Source: Scybalosoma faecavium (GTDB lineage Bacteria; Bacillota; Clostridia; Christensenellales; Christensenellaceae). Taken from it: 64,000 nt of DNA. Below, piece by piece: positions 34,386 to 42,519 of this stretch. The stretch spans positions 65,602 to 129,601 of the forward strand of contig DVKG01000009.1 of the NCBI GenBank assembly GCA_018716135.1. Direction: 5' to 3'. Numbering within the stretch: the stretch's first letter is position 1; the number at the start of each line of letters is the position of its first letter. Under the pieces are notes generated by a model. That model was not told where the DNA came from, ran no database searches, and was given only the letters and a program-made list of their open reading frames with translations. The position numbers and the translations under genes are program-made.

Positions 34386-34600
34386 TTAAAAACGCACGGG
34401 CTGACCTGGTCTTTGACCCCACACTCGCCGTCCGGAGGGTTCGCTCATAAAGCCCTTGCTCCCCCACTACTACCCCTCTCGCCGATAACGACGGACGGAC
34501 TTACACCTAAACCGCACCATGCTCACGAGAGTTTCTCTCGCTTACGTGGGTCGTTTCGCCTGCGACTGGCATCGACTTTCAACCACAGACCCCGTGCGTA
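34386..34600 (-). ncRNA. raiA-motif structured non-coding RNA
   Basis: About 215 nt lying upstream of hpf (raiA) on the same strand. The ends close as a perfect 9-bp stem, ACGCACGGG with CCCGTGCGT, followed by TTTTT; inside are further stems such as GCGAGAG/CTCTCGT and CGGACGG/CCGTCCG. It is G-rich with no open frame, has a consensus-like promoter right before it (34608-34636) and ends about 180 bases before the hpf ATG. Size, closed ends and genomic position match the raiA RNA motif known from Firmicutes and Actinobacteria, reported to affect sporulation and aggregation in Clostridium. I recognise it by position and architecture; I did not run a covariance model. Confidence 0.7.
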
Positions 34601-34607
34601 TAATTTA

Positions 34608-34636
34608 ATTTTAGCAAAAGCTCGGAGCCTTATCAA
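34608..34636 (-). promoter_or_regulatory. promoter of the raiA RNA / hpf
   Basis: Minus strand: TTGATA (34631-34636) and TAAAAT (34608-34613), spacer 17. Transcription would start at about 34601, the first base of the closing stem. Confidence 0.75.
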
Positions 34637-34650
34637 GTACATTTTTTACC

Positions 34651-34679
34651 TTGCCATTGACAGAAAATTCATGTATAAT
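34651..34679 (+). promoter_or_regulatory. promoter of scfA-scfB
   Basis: TTGCCA (34651-34656) and a perfect TATAAT (34674-34679), spacer 17. It is back-to-back with the raiA promoter: only 14 bases separate the two -35 boxes, so one regulator or supercoiling could affect both. Confidence 0.7.
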
Positions 34680-34715
34680 CTAATAGACTAGTCATTAAAC
34701 AAGGAGGCGTCTAAA

Positions 34716-34883
34716 ATGAAGCATATTAAAATTGTAGCAGCATCCTGCCTGAAGGACAGCGCGCAGCATGGCGGCTGCGGCGAATGTCAGGCTTCCTGCC
34801 AGTCCGCATGCAAGACATCCTGCACGGTTGCTAACCAGCCCTGCGAGCGCGGCACAAAGGTCAGAGTTCCGCAGAGCAAGTAA
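34716..34883 (+). CDS. scfA: SCIFF ribosomal peptide precursor (six cysteines in forty-five)
   Basis: 55-aa precursor of a thioether-bridged peptide (ranthipeptide). MKHIKIVAAS at the start, then the hallmark core GGCGECQASCQSAC followed by KTSCTVANQPC, nearly invariant in Clostridia. The six core cysteines are C21, C24, C28, C32, C36 and C43. Two things are odd: a seventh Cys at position 11 in the leader, and a basic tail ERGTKVRVPQSK after the last Cys, where SCIFF peptides usually end within a few residues. AAGGAGG precedes the ATG. The maturase gene scfB follows 89 bases later. I translated it by hand because it is short. Confidence 0.93.
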   Translation: MKHIKIVAASCLKDSAQHGGCGECQASCQSACKTSCTVANQPCERGTKVRVPQSK

Positions 34884-34972
34884 TTCTGAATTTACGAAGA
34901 GCGGCGCTGAATGCGCTGCTTTTTATTACGAGAAAACAAATATAATTATATAATTTTTTAGGAGAAAACAAA

Positions 34973-36322
34973 TTGTTACACGCCGGAAAAGCTTTAGATA
35001 CATATTTTATACTCGACGTCGAAGGCGGCGCACTCATGGAGGTTGACGAGCTGGCATACAAAATCGCCAAGCTAATGGAAGAAGGCGAGCAGAGTTCTGA
35101 AAAAATCGTCTCCTCACTCTCCCGGAGCTTCTCTGAAAGCGACATACGCGAGGTTCTTTCAGAGCTGGACGAGCTTCGCAGACAGGGCGTTCTCAACGTA
35201 CCCTGCCTTCAAGACAAAGTAAAATTTCCAAAACCCGCTATAAAATCTATGTGCCTTCACATCGCGCACGACTGCAATCTCCGCTGTTCATATTGCTTTG
35301 CCAAGGAAGGCTCGTATATGGGAAACAGAGAGCTCATGAGCGAAGAAGTTGCAAAAGCGGCGCTTGATTTTCTGGTCGAGCGCTCTGAAAACCGCATTCA
35401 GCTCGAAGTGGACTTCTTCGGAGGTGAACCTCTGATCAACTTCGGCGTCGTCAAGGCGGCGGTCGCCTACGGCAGAGAGCTGGAAAAAAAGCATGGCAAA
35501 ATCATACGCTTTACGTTAACTACTAACGCATATGCCGTCACTGACGAAATCTCAGACTTTATAAACTCTGAGATGAAAAACCTCGTCATAAGCATAGACG
35601 GACGCAAAGAGATACACGACCGCGAGCGCAAAAACGCCGCCGGAGCAGGCAGCTATGACCGAGTGGCGAAAAATGCTCAGAAGCTCATAGCCGGCAGAGG
35701 GGATCAGGAATATTACATCCGCGGGACATACACCAGCCGCAACCTCGATTTTGCCAACGATGTGCTCAGCATTGCCGATCTCGGCTTTGATCAGATTTCC
35801 GTCGAGCCCGTAGTGACAGACGGCGAGCTGGCGCTCACTCTCGACCATATCCCCCAAATTCGAGCTGAATACGAAAAACTCGGACGCATAATAGAAGCTC
35901 GGCGCGAGGACGGCAGACCTTTTAATTTCTTCCACTTTATGATAGCTTTCGACGGCGGTCCCTGCCTGAGCAAGAGACTCCGCGGCTGCGGCGCAGGTAC
36001 TGAATACGTCGCCGTCACACCCGGCGGAGATATTTATCCCTGCCATCAGTTCGCAGGAAAGCGCGACTTCCTCATGGGCAACGTCCTGAAAAGCACCGAA
36101 ACAAATCAGGACATAGCCGCCAAATTCGCCGGATGTCACGTCTACGCCAAGGAAAAATGCCAGAGCTGCTTCGCCAAATATCATTGCAGCGGCGGATGCG
36201 CCGCCAACGCCTACAACGTAAACGGCGATATAATGAAGCCGCATGACGTGAGCTGCGAAATTCAAAAGGCGCGTATGGACGTCGCTACCGCCCTATACAT
36301 CAGAAAAAACAAACAGCAATAA
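34973..36322 (+). CDS. scfB: thioether cross-link-forming SCIFF peptide maturase, radical SAM/SPASM
   Basis: Radical SAM enzyme that links ScfA cysteines to partner residues by thioether bonds. 449 aa; start TTG (34973-34975) with AGGAG 8 bases upstream. The N-terminal part (1-90) is the RRE-like leader-binding region; the CxxxCxxC cluster site is C101, C105, C108 (DCNLRCSYC). The C-terminal SPASM domain has further cysteines in RGCGAG, GDIYPCHQF, GCHV and the KCQSCFAKYHCSGGC block that hold two auxiliary clusters. It pairs with scfA, and a small tautomerase gene follows after 19 bases. Confidence 0.95.
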   Translation: MLHAGKALDTYFILDVEGGALMEVDELAYKIAKLMEEGEQSSEKIVSSLSRSFSESDIREVLSELDELRRQGVLNVPCLQDKVKFPKPAIKSMCLHIAHDCNLRCSYCFAKEGSYMGNRELMSEEVAKAALDFLVERSENRIQLEVDFFGGEPLINFGVVKAAVAYGRELEKKHGKIIRFTLTTNAYAVTDEISDFINSEMKNLVISIDGRKEIHDRERKNAAGAGSYDRVAKNAQKLIAGRGDQEYYIRGTYTSRNLDFANDVLSIADLGFDQISVEPVVTDGELALTLDHIPQIRAEYEKLGRIIEARREDGRPFNFFHFMIAFDGGPCLSKRLRGCGAGTEYVAVTPGGDIYPCHQFAGKRDFLMGNVLKSTETNQDIAAKFAGCHVYAKEKCQSCFAKYHCSGGCAANAYNVNGDIMKPHDVSCEIQKARMDVATALYIRKNKQQ

Positions 36323-36341
36323 ACCGCAAGGAGGCCTGAAT

Positions 36342-36569
36342 ATGCCGTATGTCGCAATAAAAGCTTACCCTAAAGATGAAGAGACGAAGAAAAAGCTCGT
36401 TGAAAAAATAAACGAAGTCTTTCTTGAAGTCTGGGGATGTTCACAGCAGGCTCTGACCATATCTTTGGAAGAAATAGACCCTTCTGATTGGAACGAGCAG
36501 GTCGTTAAGACTCAGATTGAGCCTAATAAGGACAAAATGATGATACTTTCCGGAGAAAAGCAATATTAA
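36342..36569 (+). CDS. 4-oxalocrotonate tautomerase family protein
   Basis: 75 aa, MPYVAIKAYPKDEETKKKLV. The Pro directly after the initiator Met is the catalytic base of the tautomerase superfamily, and the KLVEKINEVFLEVWGC helix and ISLEEIDPSDW strand fit the short (4-OT/PptA) type, which forms oligomers. Substrate unknown. It follows scfB by 19 bases with AAGGAGG, so it may be part of the SCIFF operon; the usual SCIFF locus does not need a tautomerase, so this may be chance. Confidence 0.8.
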   Translation: MPYVAIKAYPKDEETKKKLVEKINEVFLEVWGCSQQALTISLEEIDPSDWNEQVVKTQIEPNKDKMMILSGEKQY

Positions 36570-36596
36570 AAGCCTCGCCTGATAACGATGAAACCC

Positions 36597-36630
36597 GCCG
36601 CCTGTCTAGCTTTAGCCGGGCGGCTTGATA
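36597..36630 (+). terminator. possible terminator after the tautomerase gene
   Basis: GCCGCC and GGCGGC form a GC-rich hairpin with a long loop; the tail TTGATAATATCTT has few Ts, so efficiency is doubtful. Confidence 0.4.
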
Positions 36631-36744
36631 ATATCTTCTGCTTTCTCCTCCTCATACTGTGCGATTTTTATCTTGCAGTTCTATCGTCCGTCGATTGAGT
36701 ATATATATTTAATGATAAAACATAATTCTTGTTTGGAGGGAAAA

Positions 36745-38247
36745 ATGAAGAAGCAAGAGCTTTTGACTGATAATTGTATATGGCTGCGGGGGCAGGCGGC
36801 TATGGTCGAAGGAGCTATAGAGCTTCCGAACGGGCTGCCTGAGATGCAGAGCGTACTCGACGTGAGCGCACTCGCAGAGGCGCAAAACACCGACCTGCTG
36901 GAAGGCCGCATAGTCGTCAGCGGTACAGTCAGTTTTATGATACTCTATCTGGACAAAATGGGCGAACCCGTCAGCTTCGACGCCAGATGTGATTTCAAGC
37001 ATTCTATACCAAACAGCGACGCCGCTCCCGGGATGAACGCGCTCTCCCGCGTGAGAACAGGCGAAATTTCCTGCCAGCCTCAAGGCTCTCGAAGCGCGGC
37101 TATGCGCTGCGAGATAAAGCTGGACGTATTCGCATGGCAAAGCGTTCAAAACGAAATACTCGATCCGAATATGCTCGAGGATGGCTTGGAAGCCAGAGTT
37201 CAAACAAAAAAGCTCACACGGCTTATATCCGGACGCAGCGCAAAAAGCTTCGTCCGCAGCGAAGTGAGAATATCGCAAAATATGCCGCCCGCTCAGAATA
37301 TACTTCTCGCGCGCGGTCATGTTTCTCTCGCCTCCGCCACCCCGGAGGAAGGGAAAATAGCCCTTGAAGGCGAGATGAAAGTTTTCATAATATATCAAAG
37401 TCGCGACTCTAACGCCCCTCTTCAATTTTTCTCCGAGACTCTCCCCTTCGGTGAAATTGTCAGCGAGGACGCCACCCGGCCCGGTTCAGATGTCTTCGCA
37501 GACGCTTCTCTCGAGCGATTGGACGTCGAGCTTATGAGTCTCGATTCAGACACAGCCAGCGTCTCCGCGGTTATAGGTCTGAACACATACTGCTGTCAGA
37601 CTTCTGAGGTTCAGCTAGTAGCCGACATGTATTCAGCTGACATGGACTGCGAGCTCAAAAGCGTAAGTCTGAACACAGCCGGCAGACGGCGCATAGACTC
37701 TCAAAAAAAGATAATTCGCCAGACGCTCGCCGTCCCCGATACTTTCCCCGAGATATCCCGCGTGATATACGCTTCCTCACGCGCCGACATTACCGAAACC
37801 TCCTGCATGCAGGATGCTTACAAAATATCCGGAATAATATATTACAGCATAATAGCCTCTACTTCTGATTTCGGCTTCAAAAGGCTGCGTATAAACATGC
37901 CGTTTGAAACAGAGCTTAGCGCAGCAGGCGTACACCCCGATATGTCTATAGATACAGAAGCTCTGTGCGAAAGCACTTCTGTGGAAGGCTCGGGCAAAGA
38001 ACTGGAAAGCAAGGTGTGCATAGATGCAGTGACCAACGAGCGGCAGTCTTCTGTCATTTCCGCTGTCTCCGACGTAGCTTTGACACCCTCCGAGCAAAAG
38101 ACCAAAAGCGGAATAGTCGTATACTACGCCGACGGAGAACACACTCTTTGGGAGATAGCAAAACAATTCCGCGTCAGAGGAGGACGATTGGGCGGCGATG
38201 CAGATGAAATAGCACAAAAAGGTACACGTATAACGCTCATCAGATAG
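36745..38247 (+). CDS. SipL-like spore morphogenesis protein (DUF3794 repeats and LysM)
   Basis: 500 aa from the ATG at 36745 (MKKQELLTDNCIWLRGQAAM), behind GGAGGG. Several DUF3794 (SPOCS) beta-sandwich repeats fill residues 1-440 (for example GRIVVSGTVSFMILYLD and ALEGEMKVFIIYQ), and a LysM-like domain ends the protein (VYYADGEHTLWEIAKQF). This order and length match C. difficile SipL, which binds SpoIVA and anchors the spore coat. By analogy it should act in the mother cell at the forespore surface and be transcribed by sigma-E, but I could not assign a promoter. It points to a spore-forming host. Confidence 0.8.
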   Translation: MKKQELLTDNCIWLRGQAAMVEGAIELPNGLPEMQSVLDVSALAEAQNTDLLEGRIVVSGTVSFMILYLDKMGEPVSFDARCDFKHSIPNSDAAPGMNALSRVRTGEISCQPQGSRSAAMRCEIKLDVFAWQSVQNEILDPNMLEDGLEARVQTKKLTRLISGRSAKSFVRSEVRISQNMPPAQNILLARGHVSLASATPEEGKIALEGEMKVFIIYQSRDSNAPLQFFSETLPFGEIVSEDATRPGSDVFADASLERLDVELMSLDSDTASVSAVIGLNTYCCQTSEVQLVADMYSADMDCELKSVSLNTAGRRRIDSQKKIIRQTLAVPDTFPEISRVIYASSRADITETSCMQDAYKISGIIYYSIIASTSDFGFKRLRINMPFETELSAAGVHPDMSIDTEALCESTSVEGSGKELESKVCIDAVTNERQSSVISAVSDVALTPSEQKTKSGIVVYYADGEHTLWEIAKQFRVRGGRLGGDADEIAQKGTRITLIR

Positions 38248-38276
38248 CAGAACATGATTTTACAATCAAACGCAAC

Positions 38277-38317
38277 AAAAACGTATGTGTGGCGCTTGCT
38301 CACTCATACGTTTTTTG
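38277..38317 (+). terminator. terminator between the SipL-like gene and the ProB-like gene
   Basis: ACGTATG and CATACGT enclose a partly paired loop and are followed by TTTTTT. It serves the plus-strand gene; the convergent gene at 38358 may use the other side. Confidence 0.75.
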
Positions 38318-38357
38318 CATTTTGCATAATATATTTTCACTCTATTATTTCATTTTA

Positions 38358-39185
38358 TTATTTCATTGAAATTCTGGTGCATCTGACTTTCCCGGAGAGT
38401 ATATCGCTCACTCTATGCCGCGCATGTGCGATTATCACCGTGCTTCCCGCTTCGAGAGCCTGGCGGGAATAGCGGAGCTTTGCGGAGGCTCCTTCTGTTC
38501 CGACGCGGCTGCTCCCTTTGCAATAGCTCATCATTTCGTCCAGTTTAGATGTTATTTCGTCAATATTCGCACCTGTCACTTCGTCAATAATAGTACTCGA
38601 ATCGCTTGGGTCGCGATATATCCCCTCTACGCTCGTCAGCAGCAGAAGCTTCTCCGCACGTACAAGCTTTGCCACCACCGCGGCCGTTTCGTCATTGTCC
38701 ACACATTCTACTACCTTGCGCCCTTCTTCCACGAATTTTGCCAGCTCAAATCTACGGCTTTCTTCGTTTGATACCGCGTCGTTGTAGTTGATGATAGGTA
38801 TGGCGTTTTGATTCGCTGCGCGATACAAAAGTCTTTTTATGTGATCCGCTCTCTCGGGGTCGTTAAAATGATTGTGCTCCACAAGCACCTGGCGCACAGA
38901 ATAGCGCGACGGCACAAAATCGCGGTAAAGCCCCATGAGTATAGTCTGACCTTGAGAGGAATAATCTGTTTTTATTTCTTCCATATCTCCTTTCAGCTCA
39001 TATCCGTTGCGCTTCATGTAGTCTATTCTGCCTATCTCGACCGCTCCCGAGCTTATCAGTATATGCCCCGGATGCAGCTCTCCCGCGAGCCGTGAGATTA
39101 TGTTGTAATTTAAATCATTGTCTTCCTCTCGAATCAATGCCATAGAGCCGATCTTTATAACCAGCTCAAAATCAAAATGCGACAT
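38358..39185 (-). CDS. ProB-like amino acid kinase
   Basis: 275 aa from the ATG at 39183-39185 (MSHFDFELVIKIGSMALIRE), with AGGAGG 6 bases upstream; the longer frame adds ten residues. Amino-acid-kinase fold signatures: VIKIGSMAL, HILISSGAVEIGR (glutamate 5-kinases have SSGAI/V), IPIINYNDAVS, VDNDETAAVVAKLV and LLLLTSVEGIYRDP. There is no PUA domain and no gamma-glutamyl phosphate reductase (proA) nearby, so proline synthesis is not certain. It begins one base after the stop of the GNAT-like gene. Confidence 0.75.
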   Translation of the reverse strand: MSHFDFELVIKIGSMALIREEDNDLNYNIISRLAGELHPGHILISSGAVEIGRIDYMKRNGYELKGDMEEIKTDYSSQGQTILMGLYRDFVPSRYSVRQVLVEHNHFNDPERADHIKRLLYRAANQNAIPIINYNDAVSNEESRRFELAKFVEEGRKVVECVDNDETAAVVAKLVRAEKLLLLTSVEGIYRDPSDSSTIIDEVTGANIDEITSKLDEMMSYCKGSSRVGTEGASAKLRYSRQALEAGSTVIIAHARHRVSDILSGKVRCTRISMK

Positions 39186-39186
39186 T

Positions 39187-40332
39187 TTATGCCTCCTGTG
39201 CAGCTTCTGTATCAATTGCCTTTCTAAAGCATCTGCGGGCTTTATGATCTTTTTCTATTCTGTATGCCTCCCACATGCCCTGAACTTTATAATTCGTCTC
39301 CAGCTCAGGTCCCGTTTCCGCATACGGAATTCCGTCCTCCAGCGCTTTTTTAGTAAGATTGCGCATTACAAGCGCATTCACGCCTGCCCGCTGATATTCT
39401 TTCGCTACGCCGATAAGATACATGTCCAGCGCAACAGGATTGTGAAGCGTCCTGAGCATGCTTATCCAGCCTATCGGAAAAAGCCTTCCCTTTATCTTTT
39501 TGACCGTAGGGCCTATCGCAGGAGCGAGCACGCCAAAGCCGACAAGTCTGCCGTTCTCATCTTCTACAATGGATACATAGCGCAGGTTTATCAGCGCAAG
39601 AAACTGCTTGCCGTAATACTGAATTTGTCTCTCGTTGAGCGGAACCACTCCATAAAGATCTGCATACGCTTCATTCACCAAATTAAGCACTTTTGATATA
39701 TATGGCTTCGCGTCTTTTTTAGTTCTAAGCTCAACGTCATGCAGGTTGTATTTTGTCCTCGTTCTCTCGCATATTTTATCCAGCAGCTCCGGCCGCAGCG
39801 GTTCGCTGTAAACCTTGTTCTCCAGCCAGTCTATATCCTTTTCAAAGCCCAGTCTGTTCATATGCTCAATATAATAAGGATAGTTGTAGTACGTAACGTA
39901 CATACTTACCTTATCAAAACCTTTATAAAGCATTCCCTGTCTGTCAAAATCACAAAAGCCTATCGGTCCTACAACTTCCGTCATTCCTTTTTCCGACGCC
40001 CATTCTTCTATTGACTTTATGAGCAGGCGCGAAACCTCTATATCGTCTATAAAATCGAAACGGCATATGCGCACCCGTTTCTGATTGAACTTCTCATTTG
40101 CCGCTCTGTTTATTATTCCGCATATTCTGCCCACAACCTCATCGTCTTTATAGCAGAGAAGCATTTTAACCTCGCAGTAATCGTATGCCGGATTCACCTT
40201 AGGATTCAGGTTTCCCATTTCATCCTGCTTCAGCAGCGGAATATATTGTTCGCAGTCTTTATACAAGTCATCCTGAAACTTAATAAACTTCCTCAACATC
40301 GACTTGCCGGATACTTCTTTAATTGTATACAT
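39187..40332 (-). CDS. GNAT-like acyltransferase-fold protein of unknown function
   Basis: 381 aa. Family of large conserved proteins with a GNAT fold (seen in GPIGFCDFDRQGMLYKGFD and, near the C-terminus, GVAKEYQRAGVNALVMRN with the acetyl-CoA pyrophosphate loop). The N-terminal part is MYTIKEVSGKSMLRKFIKFQ. No substrate is known to me. It lies one base upstream of the ProB-like kinase and is probably co-transcribed with it; the pairing of a kinase that activates a carboxylate with an acyltransferase is suggestive but unproven. Confidence 0.65.
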   Translation of the reverse strand: MYTIKEVSGKSMLRKFIKFQDDLYKDCEQYIPLLKQDEMGNLNPKVNPAYDYCEVKMLLCYKDDEVVGRICGIINRAANEKFNQKRVRICRFDFIDDIEVSRLLIKSIEEWASEKGMTEVVGPIGFCDFDRQGMLYKGFDKVSMYVTYYNYPYYIEHMNRLGFEKDIDWLENKVYSEPLRPELLDKICERTRTKYNLHDVELRTKKDAKPYISKVLNLVNEAYADLYGVVPLNERQIQYYGKQFLALINLRYVSIVEDENGRLVGFGVLAPAIGPTVKKIKGRLFPIGWISMLRTLHNPVALDMYLIGVAKEYQRAGVNALVMRNLTKKALEDGIPYAETGPELETNYKVQGMWEAYRIEKDHKARRCFRKAIDTEAAQEA

Positions 40333-40486
40333 ATTCTTTCCTTTATTTATTCTCTAAAGATTAGAGTTGATTCCTCTTTTTCTGTTTTCAGCAGCTTTTA
40401 TTGTACCACATATATCACGATGTGTAAATGGCTGCACAAATACGCCGTATGCGCTGTTTTAATATTATTTAATATTTGCACTGTGT

Positions 40487-40514
40487 TTGAAACAGAGCTA
40501 AAATGTAATAGAAT
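40487..40514 (+). promoter_or_regulatory. possible promoter of the aminopeptidase P gene
   Basis: TTGAAA (40487-40492) and TAGAAT (40509-40514), 16-base spacer, 36 bases before the start codon. Confidence 0.4.
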
Positions 40515-40550
40515 ATGAGCAATAATGTTTTTTAATTTGGAGGCACTACT

Positions 40551-42248
40551 TTGAAGAATAAAATACAGCATGCGCAGGCGGCTCTCCGCGACGCGGGGCT
40601 TGATGCGCTTTTTATCCCAACGCAGGACCCTCACGCGAGCGAATATCCTGCGGACTGCTACAAGCTGCGCGAATATCTCTCCGGCTTCACCGGCTCCGCA
40701 GGCGAGCTTGTAATCACGCAGACAAGCGCCGCCCTGTTCACCGACGGCAGATATGAGCTTCAAGCCAAGGCTCAGCTCTCGGATACGGGCATAGAGCCTC
40801 GCATAGTCCGCTCTACCGTCTCAGCGGCGATAGACTATATGCGCTCTTCCGATATAAAAAATCTGGGCGCAGATTTTGGAATAATATCCTCTCGGCAGGC
40901 CGAGATGTTCCGCTCCGCGGGTTTTTCGCTTTCTCACTTAAGTTTAAACAATTTATGGGATGCACGCCCCGAAAGACCTCAATCAGGGCTAAAATACTTC
41001 GGCTACGGCAGAATATCCGACAAGCTCAACGCTGTCAGAGCTCAAATGGGCGACGCTGACGCTGTTCTCGTCTCTGCTCTGGACGACATTGCATGGCTGC
41101 TCTGCTTCCGCGCCCGCGACATAGACTACTGCCCCGTAGCTTACGCTTACTGCCTCGTGTTTAAAGACAGAGCAGAGCTTTTCACAGACGGAGAAATATC
41201 ACCGGAGCTGTCGGATAAATTTTCGGAAGCTAACGTGCGCATTGCCAAATACTCCGACGCCTCCGAGCGCATCTCCTCTCTGCCCGCAGACAGCATACTT
41301 CTTGCAGACAAAGCCTCCGTATGCGAAGAAATTATAAATTCTGCAAAAGCACACATAAAAAATTCAGAAAGTATCGCCGCAAATCTCAAAACCGTAAAAA
41401 GTGAACAAGAACAGAAGGGCTTCCGCGAAGCGCACATACTGGACGGAGCCGCTCTGACTACTCTTATATACGAACTGAAAACCGGACTTCTCACCGGCAC
41501 GGAACTGGACGTATCAAAAAGGCTGTGGAGTCTGCGAAAAGAGCGCGGCTGCATCATGCCCAGCTTCGAGACTATAAGCGCATATGGAGCAAACAGCGCC
41601 ATAGTGCATTATGCTCCAACCCCCGCCACGAACGCCGCTCTTCGCCGCAGGTCTTTCATTCTCTTAGACTCCGGCGGTCACTACCCTTGCGGCACTACAG
41701 ACGTAACTCGTACAGTCGCTCTCGGAGAGCTTATGCAAGAAGAAAAGCGGGTTTTCACTCTGGTGCTCAAAGGGCACATAGATCTCGCCCGTTCTGTATT
41801 TCCTGCTCGAACGAACGGCCGTCAGCTGGACTCCATAGCCCGCACTCCTCTGCAGCAGGAAAACCTGGACTTCGCTCACGGTACAGGCCACGGCGTAGGC
41901 CATGTGCTCATTGTACACGAAGGTCCCGCGAGGATAAGCCCCTCCGCCCCTCTCTCGCCTATCCCCATCGGCACGGTCATTTCCAACGAACCCGGCGCTT
42001 ATCTCGCCGGAAAATTCGGAGTACGCACAGAAAACCTCATGCTCTGCCGTCCGCTTCGTCCGGGACTTAACTGCTTCGAAACACTGACCCTCGCTCCTAT
42101 AGATCTCGACGCCGTCATACCGGAAATGCTCACAAGCGAACAAAAACGCTGGCTGAATGAATACCATCGCCGCGTCCGCGCGGCTCTGACAGATATTCTC
42201 CCTCCCGCGGCGGCGGCCTGGCTGAAAAATGCAACCGAAAGCATATAA
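40551..42248 (+). CDS. Xaa-Pro aminopeptidase (aminopeptidase P family, M24)
   Basis: Removes N-terminal residues next to proline. 565 aa, the long type with two creatinase-like N-terminal domains (about 1-300) and a metal-bound catalytic domain (pita-bread fold). Metal ligands: D in ILLDSGGHY, D in GTTDVTRTV, H in GTGHGVGHVL, E in ISNEPGAYL, and E in VRTENLM. The start is TTG (40551-40553) behind GGAGG, 7 bases away. Confidence 0.92.
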   Translation: MKNKIQHAQAALRDAGLDALFIPTQDPHASEYPADCYKLREYLSGFTGSAGELVITQTSAALFTDGRYELQAKAQLSDTGIEPRIVRSTVSAAIDYMRSSDIKNLGADFGIISSRQAEMFRSAGFSLSHLSLNNLWDARPERPQSGLKYFGYGRISDKLNAVRAQMGDADAVLVSALDDIAWLLCFRARDIDYCPVAYAYCLVFKDRAELFTDGEISPELSDKFSEANVRIAKYSDASERISSLPADSILLADKASVCEEIINSAKAHIKNSESIAANLKTVKSEQEQKGFREAHILDGAALTTLIYELKTGLLTGTELDVSKRLWSLRKERGCIMPSFETISAYGANSAIVHYAPTPATNAALRRRSFILLDSGGHYPCGTTDVTRTVALGELMQEEKRVFTLVLKGHIDLARSVFPARTNGRQLDSIARTPLQQENLDFAHGTGHGVGHVLIVHEGPARISPSAPLSPIPIGTVISNEPGAYLAGKFGVRTENLMLCRPLRPGLNCFETLTLAPIDLDAVIPEMLTSEQKRWLNEYHRRVRAALTDILPPAAAAWLKNATESI

Positions 42249-42404
42249 AAACCTCTGCTCCCGCGCAGTATCCAAAGCGTTACAGCATAATAACGAATAT
42301 TTAAACATTGTTTTGCATGACCGTCTTCTTATGACTGCACATCAGATAATTGCGCCTGCGGCTTTAATTTCCCAAAAAAATATGTGTTTGCGCCTCTCGG
42401 TCAC

Positions 42405-42433
42405 TTGACGCAAGTCTCACAAATATATATAAT
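42405..42433 (+). promoter_or_regulatory. promoter of the glnQHMP-like transporter operon
   Basis: TTGACG (42405-42410) and TATAAT (42428-42433), spacer 17, 87 bases before the first start codon. Confidence 0.75.
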
Positions 42434-42519
42434 TTAAGTATTAAAGTGAAAATGCAGTGTGTTCGCTGTTGTTTTGCAAAAAGACGTCGGCTATACATTC
42501 TGCAAAGGAGGAATTACAG

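Noticed and set aside
34386..34600. RNase P RNA or tmRNA
   Set aside because: The conserved RNase P core, tmRNA tag frame, T-arm and CCA end are not found; the position before hpf fits the raiA motif better.
34326..34691. 121-codon open frame on the plus strand upstream of scfA
   Set aside because: It overlaps the structured raiA-type RNA, has no ribosome binding site and reads as low-probability protein.
41525..42070. Second frame over the aminopeptidase P gene
   Set aside because: Arg/Ser-rich out-of-frame shadow of a gene with all M24 metal ligands.
42249..42404. T-box or other riboswitch before the transporter ATPase
   Set aside because: No T-box or other conserved aptamer sequence; a good promoter begins at 42405 and the leader is too short.
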